64,000 nucleotides of DNA from Acidobacteriota bacterium (lineage in GTDB: Bacteria > Acidobacteriota > Holophagae > Acanthopleuribacterales > Acanthopleuribacteraceae). Under the pieces are notes generated by a model that was not told the DNA's origin, did not search any database, and saw nothing but the letters and a program-made list of their open reading frames with translations. Position numbers and translations under genes: made by a program. Position 1 is the stretch's first letter, and every line of letters begins with the position of its first letter. The DNA is taken from assembly GCA_002747255.1 (NCBI GenBank), contig PDUC01000028.1, forward strand, positions 45,515 to 109,514, written 5' to 3'. Shown in pieces: positions 26,850-35,823 of this stretch.

Positions 26850-28150
26850 TTGACGTATTCCACATCCATCATGTGAACGGAACAGGAGATACAGGGATCG
26901 TAGGCCCGCAAGAGCATTTCCATGTGCAGCGTCAGTTCCTTTTTATCCATTTTGGGAAGCATGAGAGGAACAAACGCCTTCATATCCTGTTCAATGTTGT
27001 TGATGTTCTGGCTGGTTGGGATGACCGCGTTTCCGCGCTCACAGCGGCCGTCCTCACCAAACGTATAGTCGTGGAAAAGAATACCGCGAGGCACTTCGCA
27101 CGATCCAACCCCGCGGCCGGGCTTGAATTCGTAGCTGATATCCTCTTTTTCCAGGCCGCCTTCCAGGACACGGTCTATCATGGCCAGTGAATTGTAGGCG
27201 CAGTGCACGATTTCTACCACTTGCGCCACGTTGTTCATGTAGGGGTTGTAACAGGGAACCTTCAGACCCAGTCGTTCTGCGGCCTCTTTTGCTTCCGGCC
27301 GCAATTGGTCGAAATTGTTATTGACCCGCGCCAGCGCGCCGGCAAAATAGGATTCCCGGTGCCACCTGGACCATTTTGTGGTGGAATGAGGCACGGTAAA
27401 CTCGTTGGTCACATTCAAATAGTCGTCAATGGGAACCGTTTCACCGGTATCGGAGCTAACGACATCGCCTTCATAGAGCGCGTATTCGTCTGGATGCTTG
27501 AGCGATACATACTCGGTTTCCCTTTCATAGTCGGGCACGTTCAGCGTTTGCACAATTTTGATGGTCTCTTCCAGATCGGGAACCGCTGCCAGGATCCGGT
27601 TTTTCAGTTCTTCAACCTTCTCGAGCTTAGGCAACTGGCGCCATCCTTTGAGGGTATTGGCCATGGGGTGCAGCGTGCGGCCGCCAAACACCGTGGTGTA
27701 GTCATTGGCCAGTTTCTTGAGACGCAGGGCCCGTTTGACGACATCCGGATGTGTTTTGGCCAGAGGCAGGACACTGGGCGCGCCCACATAATCGGGAACG
27801 GCCAGGAAGTAAACGTGAAGTGTGTGGCTTTGCAGAAACTGAGATTCCGTGAGCAGTTTACGCAGGAGTTTGGTCTGCTCACTGACTTGAATACCGATGG
27901 CGTTTTCCACCGCCATAGTGGCAGCCAGCTGGTGGCCCACGCAGCAGATACCGCAAATTCGACTGACGATCCAGGGTACTTCGTGCGGTTTCATGCCTTT
28001 CACAAAATTCTCGAAGAAGCGATTGGCTTCGGTGATACACATTTTGACATCTTCAACGACGCCGTCCTTGGTATTGACTCGAATACGCCCATGCCCCTCG
28101 ACGCGGGTGACATGCTTGACATCAATAGAAAACGATTTACCCGTTGACAT
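26846..28150 (-). CDS. hydA: [NiFe] hydrogenase large (alpha) subunit, group 3b type
   Basis: Catalytic subunit that carries the NiFe centre. 434 residues. The N-terminal ligand pair is Cys66 and Cys69 in RICGICCVGH, with an extra Cys70. The C-terminal pair is Cys420 and Cys423 in DPCISCSVH, followed by an eight-residue tail after His426 that the maturation protease would remove. The gene order beta-gamma-delta-alpha matches group 3b NAD(P)-linked hydrogenases (sulfhydrogenase type). I chose the ATG at 28150 because AGGAGG lies seven bases upstream. A TTG seven codons earlier is possible but unlikely. Confidence 0.95.
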   Translation of the reverse strand: MSTGKSFSIDVKHVTRVEGHGRIRVNTKDGVVEDVKMCITEANRFFENFVKGMKPHEVPWIVSRICGICCVGHQLAATMAVENAIGIQVSEQTKLLRKLLTESQFLQSHTLHVYFLAVPDYVGAPSVLPLAKTHPDVVKRALRLKKLANDYTTVFGGRTLHPMANTLKGWRQLPKLEKVEELKNRILAAVPDLEETIKIVQTLNVPDYERETEYVSLKHPDEYALYEGDVVSSDTGETVPIDDYLNVTNEFTVPHSTTKWSRWHRESYFAGALARVNNNFDQLRPEAKEAAERLGLKVPCYNPYMNNVAQVVEIVHCAYNSLAMIDRVLEGGLEKEDISYEFKPGRGVGSCEVPRGILFHDYTFGEDGRCERGNAVIPTSQNINNIEQDMKAFVPLMLPKMDKKELTLHMEMLLRAYDPCISCSVHMMDVEYVN

Positions 28151-28167
28151 AGTAATTCCTCCTTCCT

Positions 28168-28941
28168 TCAATCCGCAGCTACAGCTTCTGTGCTGCAGAA
28201 CAGGCGGTAGCGGCTGGTAATGTCTTTTTCATCCAAGCCTTTGTCAAGCAACAGCTGCCTGTGGGCTTCCAGATTGGCATAAGGAAGCGTGCCTCTGCAT
28301 CCATCACAGGAATAGCCGTTATTGGTGCAAACACTGTCACAGCCACCCCAGATAATGGGGCCGAGACACGTTTCACCTCTATCGAAGACACATTCATTGC
28401 CGTTCTTCTTACACTCGACGCAAACGGCTTGCGCGGGTGTTTCCGGCTGCGTGCCGTTTAAAAGGCTCTTGACGAGGTGTAGAAATTCCGTGGGAACAAC
28501 GGGACAGCCGCGCAAGTGGAAATCTACCTTGACAATGTCTTCAACGGACCGCACGCGCGTGTGTGCCCAAAGCGGCCAGTACTCGGGATCCACCTGAACA
28601 CTGTTTCTGGCATCCTCACCGTAGACCACCTTGAAGTTTTCCGCGGGAGCGACAAAGTTCGATCGACCCTGAACATTGCCGTTACAGGCGCAAGCGCCCA
28701 TGGCGACCAGGTAGGTGGAACGCTTTCTGATTTTCTGCAGGCGTTGAATGTCTTCATCGCGGTGGATACTGCCTTCAATAAAGGCCACATCGTACCGAGA
28801 ACCCATTTCTGAAATGGCTTCCCTGAATTCCACGATATCGACCAGGTTTAAAATATCGAGTAAAATGTCTTCACAGTTGAGAATCGCCAACTGACAACCT
28901 TCACAACTGGCAAAATCGAAAAATGCAATTTTGGGTTTCAT
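28168..28941 (-). CDS. hydD: [NiFe] hydrogenase small (delta) subunit
   Basis: Electron-transfer subunit next to the active site, 257 residues. Proximal [4Fe-4S] ligands start with Cys13 and Cys16 (SCEGCQLAILN), continue in MGACACNGNVQG and end in LRGCPVVPTEF. A Cys-rich C-terminal region (VCVECKKNGNECVF, TCLGPIIWGGCDSVC, SCDGCRG) supplies further clusters, as in group 3b and 3c enzymes. There is no twin-arginine signal, so the enzyme is cytoplasmic. The ATG at 28941 shares ATGA with the gamma subunit stop and has AGGAGGCG upstream. Confidence 0.95.
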   Translation of the reverse strand: MKPKIAFFDFASCEGCQLAILNCEDILLDILNLVDIVEFREAISEMGSRYDVAFIEGSIHRDEDIQRLQKIRKRSTYLVAMGACACNGNVQGRSNFVAPAENFKVVYGEDARNSVQVDPEYWPLWAHTRVRSVEDIVKVDFHLRGCPVVPTEFLHLVKSLLNGTQPETPAQAVCVECKKNGNECVFDRGETCLGPIIWGGCDSVCTNNGYSCDGCRGTLPYANLEAHRQLLLDKGLDEKDITSRYRLFCSTEAVAAD

Positions 28942-29771
28942 GTTAACGCCTCCTGCAATTCCATGGTCTCGGAATATCTGAAGACCGGACCGTCTTGACA
29001 ACAGTATGACGCATTGATCTGACAGTGTCCGCATTTGCCAACACCGCACTTCATGCGCCGTTCAAGATCGACGAATATCTGAGAATGCGGAATGCCCTTG
29101 GCATCCAGCGCCATAATCACGAACTTGTACATAACCGGCGGCCCGCAAAGCGCGGCAACGGTTGTTTCCGGCTGAAGATCCAGTTGGGGTATGGGCGCGG
29201 TAACAAGACCCACTTCGCCATCCCATCTCAAATTAGCGGTAGCGTCCACCAGGCGAATGACCTCGACGCCCTCCACCTTCTGCCAGGCGGTTGTTTTATC
29301 GCGATAGAGTTCTTCGGCAGGGGTTCTGCAGCCTGAAATGAGGGTAATCTTACCAAATCGCTCTCTGTTGGCCATAACGGGATCAATTAACGAACGCAAG
29401 GGAGCCAGACCCAGTCCACCAGCTACGAACAAAACGTCTTTGCCGTAAAAGTCATCCAGATTGAAACCCGAACCGTAGGGACCGCGAATGCCAAGAGCAT
29501 CCCCCACTTTCATGTTGTGAATAACCTTTGTCAATCTGCCCGTTTTTCGAATAATCATCTCCAAAACGGGTTCTGCTGTCGGACCGCAGGAAATGGAAAT
29601 GGGCGCTTCGCCGATTCCTATCACGGAAACCATCACAAATTGACCGGGATGGTGGTACAGCGGCTGCGACAATTCCAGCTTGAAGTACTTCTCCCGCTCG
29701 GTCATTTCTCTTATCTCTGTAATTCTGGCCATAACCGGAAGATAGGCATTGTGATCGAATACTTGACTCAT
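28938..29771 (-). CDS. hydG: Hydrogenase gamma subunit, FAD/NAD(P)-binding oxidoreductase
   Basis: Flavoprotein that passes electrons between the hydrogenase and NAD(P)H. 277 residues. An FAD-binding barrel (PGQFVMVSV, then GPYGSGF) precedes an NAD(P) domain with FVAGGLGLAPLRSLI. The C-terminal CGVGKCGHCQ motif with later cysteines binds a [2Fe-2S] cluster, as in PyrK-like and HydG subunits. The ATG at 29771 overlaps the beta subunit stop as ATGA and has GGGGGTGA upstream. Note that the hydG name is also used for an unrelated [FeFe] hydrogenase maturase. Confidence 0.93.
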   Translation of the reverse strand: MSQVFDHNAYLPVMARITEIREMTEREKYFKLELSQPLYHHPGQFVMVSVIGIGEAPISISCGPTAEPVLEMIIRKTGRLTKVIHNMKVGDALGIRGPYGSGFNLDDFYGKDVLFVAGGLGLAPLRSLIDPVMANRERFGKITLISGCRTPAEELYRDKTTAWQKVEGVEVIRLVDATANLRWDGEVGLVTAPIPQLDLQPETTVAALCGPPVMYKFVIMALDAKGIPHSQIFVDLERRMKCGVGKCGHCQINASYCCQDGPVFRYSETMELQEALT

Positions 29772-30814
29772 ACCGTCACCCCCTCGGCAATCAAGTCCTG
29801 GACAATATCGAAAATATCGATGCCCGATGTGCACTGTCTGCCGCATCTTCCGCAGCCAATGCAGCTGCTGCCATGACCATAGCGCATAGGCAGGTATTCA
29901 AACTTCCGCTTAACGCGATGTCTCTGTCTGGCGGCAGGCTTGGGTCTGAAATTGTGTCCACCAGCTACTTCGGCAAAACCTGGCACCATGCAGGCGTCCC
30001 ACGACCGGGTTCTGTTGCCAGACTTGACATCCAGGTTGATATCGTCTTTCACATCGAAACAATAACAGGTGGGACATACCAGATTACAGGTGCCACAACT
30101 GAAACAAGTTGCCACATGCTTATCCCAAACAGGACTCTTCCAGTGTGTTTTAACCGTTTCCGGCAGGCTTCCCACCGGCGCTTTGAATTGCCGGCCAAAT
30201 GGCTCCGGCCTTTTGACCTGGAAGCCCACTTTTTTGGCCGCCGCGTCGTGAATTTCGACAAAATCCGCGCCATTCAGCATGTTCTTACCTTTTTCGGTCA
30301 ACTCTTCAACCAGAAATTCACCGTCTATCATGTAGATCATGATGTCCGCGCCCTCCGTGTGGTAGAGCGAGTCGACCGATTCACAAAAGCTCATGTTGTC
30401 GCATGGTGATTTACACGCGTACCCGATGATCGAAGTCCTCTCTCTGCGAGTGAGATAATACGGATCAGCTTCGCCGTCGCTGAACACTTCATCCATGAGA
30501 AAGATGCTCTTTATATCACAGGGACGAACACCAGCCAAAATCCTTGGCTGTTTATCGAGAATGGGCTGGACATCGATCTCTCCGTTTTCTTTTGTGTCGT
30601 ACCTCAATAACTCTTCTTCAGCGGGTAGTAGTTTTTTGACAGGTGGGATAATGGTTGGTTTGTAGTGTTTAAACTGAATGTCCTCCATCTTTTCGACCAA
30701 TTTATACTGATAATTGACCTCCCCGGATTTTTGGGGAAAGAAAAGCGGCATCTTTTCCGATAGATGGATCATCCATTGCTGTACTTCGCCAAGCGTGGCC
30801 ATGTATGCCTTCAT
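29768..30814 (-). CDS. hydB: Hydrogenase beta subunit, 4Fe-4S dicluster protein
   Basis: Iron-sulfur electron-transfer subunit, 348 residues, first gene of the operon. A long N-terminal domain has GVRPCDIKSI and KSPCDNMSFCES, as in sulfhydrogenase beta chains. The C-terminal part carries two ferredoxin-like cluster motifs: CFSCGTCNLVCPTCYCFDV and SCIGCGRCGRQC. Together with gamma it forms the module that exchanges electrons with NAD(P)H or polysulfide in group 3b enzymes. The ATG at 30814 follows AGGAGG. Confidence 0.93.
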   Translation of the reverse strand: MKAYMATLGEVQQWMIHLSEKMPLFFPQKSGEVNYQYKLVEKMEDIQFKHYKPTIIPPVKKLLPAEEELLRYDTKENGEIDVQPILDKQPRILAGVRPCDIKSIFLMDEVFSDGEADPYYLTRRERTSIIGYACKSPCDNMSFCESVDSLYHTEGADIMIYMIDGEFLVEELTEKGKNMLNGADFVEIHDAAAKKVGFQVKRPEPFGRQFKAPVGSLPETVKTHWKSPVWDKHVATCFSCGTCNLVCPTCYCFDVKDDINLDVKSGNRTRSWDACMVPGFAEVAGGHNFRPKPAARQRHRVKRKFEYLPMRYGHGSSCIGCGRCGRQCTSGIDIFDIVQDLIAEGVTV

Positions 30815-31388
30815 AGGTGAACCTCCTGGTTGTTTCAAATCCACTGCTCTCCTCCACTGATGAGATTTCCACCATGTTCAACAACATGACAGGCTCTAAT
30901 AGGCGATTAGTAGATTTGCCAATCCATTATAGGCATCCTACCTGGGTTGAACTCATATTTCAAGTTCAATTTTCAGGTTTATTAACTTATAAATAATGAA
31001 AGACATTCTCAACTCACGCATGAAGTCTGCTTACGCGATTTTCACGGCAAAAAATACCTTTCATCGTGAGCCAGATACCGCAACCGTGATGGGACGAGAT
31101 GATAAACAGGACCGGAATGACAACGCGTTTTCGGATTTCCCGAAAAGCACAGGAGCATCCACCTCTCGCCAGTTCTCTGTATTGAGCTTCAGTTATCAGA
31201 CAGGCCTCGGTGACACCGCTCTTTTTTATTTGGAATCCGGCTGCTGTCCCAAAAGGGTTACAAGGGATAACTCGTCAAAAATGGTGTCGTTACAGGTTCT
31301 TTTATTTGAATTCTTTACTGCGGTCAATCTCGTTTGAAAGGCCTGATCCATGCACTTCACCAAACAAACCCAATCAAAGGAGCTGATT
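30815..31388. other. Divergent intergenic region upstream of the hydrogenase operon
   Basis: About 570 bases. It should carry promoters for the hydrogenase operon (minus) and the coiled-coil protein gene (plus). I looked for FNR-like TTGAT-N4-ATCAA sites and found none. A 113-codon plus-strand frame has no family features and no good start site. Confidence 0.45.
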
Positions 31389-32027
31389 ATGTTTTTTTTG
31401 TACTCGTATTTTGTGTTTTTCGCGACAATCCATGAGGTTAAACTGGTCAACGGAACGACTTTCCTGACTGAGGATATTCACGAAAAGAAAACCTGCTTTG
31501 TATTGACATGCACAAAGGGAGAAAGCTATCGCGTAGCGAAAAATCTCGTACTCGAAATTACTGAAACAAACGACCGGAAAACAGTGAGGCCGAAAGAGCC
31601 TGTCCTGAAAGGCAAGAAAAAACTCGGTCACCTTATTAAAGCAAAGGAAAAGAAGTGTCCTGTTTTAATCAACAACAAGAATCTGGCCGCATACTGTCAA
31701 TCGCATTCGGGAGTTTGCGAGAGCACTGTGGTGGATCAAGCGGCTGCTGCCAAGAAGAAAAGAAAAACAATCAACAGCTTATTGGAGCAAGAGCGCTTGA
31801 ATGACCGCTTTCAATCTGGTTTGAAAAAAATGCGAATGAAGTTGCTCAGTCTGAAAGATCAAAAGAAAAACCTAAAAAAAGAGATGTTCCTCATTCGGGA
31901 CATGGATCTCAGAAAGGAAAAACACCTGGAAGTAAGCAAACTGGCTGCACAAATTCATCTACTTCAGTCTGAATTGACAAAAGAAAAGAGCAAGGCCCTC
32001 AGGGCAGGTGCCAAGATACGCTATTAA
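31389..32027 (+). CDS. Exported or anchored coiled-coil protein, function unknown
   Basis: A 212-residue protein I do not recognise. The start MFFLYSYFVFFATIHEVK is hydrophobic and may be a short signal or anchor. Residues about 15-60 look like a small beta domain (KLVNGTTFLTEDI, then SYRVAKNLVLEI), of the kind seen where a basic surface protein begins with a DGT-type SH3-like strand pair. Residues about 120-212 are Lys-, Glu- and Leu-rich and probably form a coiled coil. The ATG at 31389 was chosen for its AAAGGAG site. It precedes an Rrf2 regulator by about 100 bases. Confidence 0.6.
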   Translation: MFFLYSYFVFFATIHEVKLVNGTTFLTEDIHEKKTCFVLTCTKGESYRVAKNLVLEITETNDRKTVRPKEPVLKGKKKLGHLIKAKEKKCPVLINNKNLAAYCQSHSGVCESTVVDQAAAAKKKRKTINSLLEQERLNDRFQSGLKKMRMKLLSLKDQKKNLKKEMFLIRDMDLRKEKHLEVSKLAAQIHLLQSELTKEKSKALRAGAKIRY

Positions 32028-32129
32028 ACCCAGGGGTGCAGCACAGTCTGTTTATTGTCGGCCAGCAGTATCAACTTGACCTTTACGGACCTGTTGAAGA
32101 TAATAAAGACAATCAAATTGGGAGTTGAA

Positions 32130-32606
32130 ATGTTCTCGCTTACATGTGAATACGCTATTCGTGCTCTGACCTATATTGCAACCCAAAACCTGGAAGAAAC
32201 AACCATGGTTGCGGATATTGCCAAGGAGGCCAATATTCCCAATGCCTATTTATCAAAGATCCTGATGCAGTTGAAAGAGAGGAACATTCTCGATTCTCTA
32301 AAGGGTCCGGGCGGCGGCTTTTTCTTTATTAAAAAGCCCGAAGACATTTCACTAAAAGACATTGTCCCCATTTTTGATCCCGATATCACGGATGAAAATA
32401 ACTGCATCATGGGCTTCAGTATCTGTGGAGGGAACAATCCCTGCCCCCTGCACAGCAGCTGGGCAGGCTTCAGGGAAAAGCTCTTTAACATCATGGAAAC
32501 AACCACCATTGCTTTTATGGCGGAAGCTGTTGCAGCCAAGAAAGCCTTTTTACAAGATCCGAAAGAAGAAGAGCCCTTTAAAGCCAGACGTCGCAAATTG
32601 AAATAA
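32130..32606 (+). CDS. Rrf2-family transcriptional regulator
   Basis: A 159-residue winged-helix repressor. The N-terminus MFSLTCEYAIRALTYIA is typical, followed by the DNA-reading helix region around IPNAYLSKILMQLKE and the wing GPGGGFFF. Three cysteines (Cys92, Cys99, Cys105; pattern C-x6-C-x5-C) match those that hold an iron-sulfur cluster in IscR, NsrR and RsrR relatives, so sensing of redox, NO or iron status is likely. The start at 32130 follows GGGAG; the frame is open further upstream but the conserved N-terminus begins here. Target genes are not evident. Confidence 0.93.
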   Translation: MFSLTCEYAIRALTYIATQNLEETTMVADIAKEANIPNAYLSKILMQLKERNILDSLKGPGGGFFFIKKPEDISLKDIVPIFDPDITDENNCIMGFSICGGNNPCPLHSSWAGFREKLFNIMETTTIAFMAEAVAAKKAFLQDPKEEEPFKARRRKLK

Positions 32607-32655
32607 CGCAGAAGGACTCTTCCTTCTTCCCCGCCTGGCTTACCTTCTACAAAGC

Positions 32656-32700
32656 AACAGCTGCCCGGAGGCTGCCCGCACGTTCCGGGTTACAGCTGTT
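32656..32700. terminator. Hairpin between convergent genes
   Basis: AACAGCTG-CCCGG pairs with CCGGG-TTA-CAGCTGTT, giving 13 paired bases with a three-base bulge. It lies between the Rrf2 gene (plus) and the PLP enzyme gene (minus). The poor T-run makes terminator function uncertain. Confidence 0.4.
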
Positions 32701-32712
32701 GAACTGTGTTTT

Positions 32713-33891
32713 TCAGCGGTGACTCTTCTCCAGGGCCTGCTTGAGATCGGCGATCAGATCCTCTATGTTCTCAATGCCAACAGAGTATCTGACCAGGCCG
32801 TCTGTGATACCCGCCTGCTGGCGAAGTTCTCTGGGCATGGACGCGTGCGTCATGGAAGCGGGATGCTGGATTAAGGTTTCAACCCCGCCCAGACTAACCG
32901 CCAGTTGAGCAATTTGAACCGCTTCCATCATTTTTTTGCCGGCTTCCAGCCCGCCTTTCAGACTGAAACTGATCATACCGCCAAAATCGCTCATCTGTTT
33001 CAGCGCAATCTCATGCTGAGGGTGGCTTTTCAAACCGGGGAAACGCACCCATTCAACATCCGGGTGATTCTCGAGAAAATCAGCCACCTTCCGGGCGTTC
33101 TGACATGTTCGCTCCACCCGAATAGCCAGCGTGCGGATGCCCCTCATAACCAGAAAGGCCTCAAAAGGAGGAATGGTTCCGCCGTGGTGATTCATGATGT
33201 TGCGGCAGGTTTTGTAATCCTCTTCGTTAGAGACCACAATCATGCCCGCCACCACATCAGCGTGTCCGTTCAGGTATTTGGTCATGCTGTGAATCACCAG
33301 ATCGGCTCCCAGCGAAAGAGGGCGCTGCAAAATGGGACTGCAGAATGTGTTGTCAACCGCCAGTCTGGCTCCGGCCTTTTTAGCCAGTTTCGAGATTTCA
33401 CTCAAATCGGAAATCACAAGCGTGGGATTGCCCGGTGTTTCAACGTAAATCATCTTGGTGTTGTCTTGAATGGCAGCTTCAACGGCATTCAAGTCGGACG
33501 TGTCCACAAAAGTGGCCTCGACACCGAAGTCCTTTAGGATATTTTTCAGCAGCGTGGTGGTGGGACCGTAGACAGATTCACTGCAAACAACGTGATCACC
33601 CGCTTTCACGAAGGACATAAAGAGTGTTGAAATAGCCGCCATTCCACTGCCGGTACCGATACCCTTGTACCCGCCTTCGAGTTCGGCTACGGCGTTTTCA
33701 AGGGCTTCCACGGTGGGATTCAAAAGACGTGAGTAGATATAGCCCTTTTCTTTTCCGGCAAAGAGACTGGCACCGTGTTCGGCATTGTTAAATTTAAAAG
33801 TCGATGTTTGATAGATAGGAGGAGCAACTGCCAGGTGCTCGTTTTCCTCTAATCCGGCGTGAACGCATGTGGTTTCAATTTTGTGATCCAT
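32713..33891 (-). CDS. Cys/Met-metabolism PLP enzyme (gamma-lyase or gamma-synthase type)
   Basis: A 392-residue PLP enzyme of the MetB/MetC/MegL family. The PLP lysine is Lys205 in HSMTKYLNGHADVVAG; YSRLLNPT, GSGMAAIST, ETPGNPT and VDNTFCSPILQRP are conserved. In methionine gamma-lyase the residue two after the active-site Tyr is Cys; here it is Pro (VYGPTTTL, Pro110). This leaves cystathionine gamma-synthase, cystathionine gamma-lyase and methionine gamma-lyase all possible. The ATG at 33891 has AGGAG at seven bases. It lies downstream of a tyrosine phenol-lyase-like gene but a terminator separates them. Confidence 0.9.
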   Translation of the reverse strand: MDHKIETTCVHAGLEENEHLAVAPPIYQTSTFKFNNAEHGASLFAGKEKGYIYSRLLNPTVEALENAVAELEGGYKGIGTGSGMAAISTLFMSFVKAGDHVVCSESVYGPTTTLLKNILKDFGVEATFVDTSDLNAVEAAIQDNTKMIYVETPGNPTLVISDLSEISKLAKKAGARLAVDNTFCSPILQRPLSLGADLVIHSMTKYLNGHADVVAGMIVVSNEEDYKTCRNIMNHHGGTIPPFEAFLVMRGIRTLAIRVERTCQNARKVADFLENHPDVEWVRFPGLKSHPQHEIALKQMSDFGGMISFSLKGGLEAGKKMMEAVQIAQLAVSLGGVETLIQHPASMTHASMPRELRQQAGITDGLVRYSVGIENIEDLIADLKQALEKSHR

Positions 33892-34001
33892 TGTCAACTC
33901 CTTTGATGATTGACCCGTCCATCAGGTAAAGCCCCTTTTAAAAGAAGAGTCTTTGCGGGCCTGGGTAACAGTATAAAAAAAACGATTGGTTAAACGGACA
34001 C

Positions 34002-34034
34002 AAAAAGAGACAGGCATGAAACGCCTGCCTCTTT
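34002..34034 (-). terminator. Terminator of the tyrosine phenol-lyase-like gene
   Basis: A 12-bp stem with one mismatch (34004-34015 with 34023-34034). On the minus strand it is followed by a T-run. It lies 34 bases after the stop at 34068. Confidence 0.8.
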
Positions 34035-34067
34035 ATCCGTCTTTTCTAAAGCACAACGAATGTCGTT

Positions 34068-35823
<1,756 letters not shown>

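Noticed and set aside
27203-28147. 314-codon plus-strand open frame opposite the hydrogenase large subunit
   Set aside because: The minus-strand frame is an unambiguous hydrogenase with all metal ligands; the antisense frame has no recognisable start site or domain.
30996-31337. 113-codon plus-strand frame upstream of the hydrogenase operon
   Set aside because: Composition is irregular, there is no ribosome-binding site, and no fold or family is apparent; treated as non-coding.
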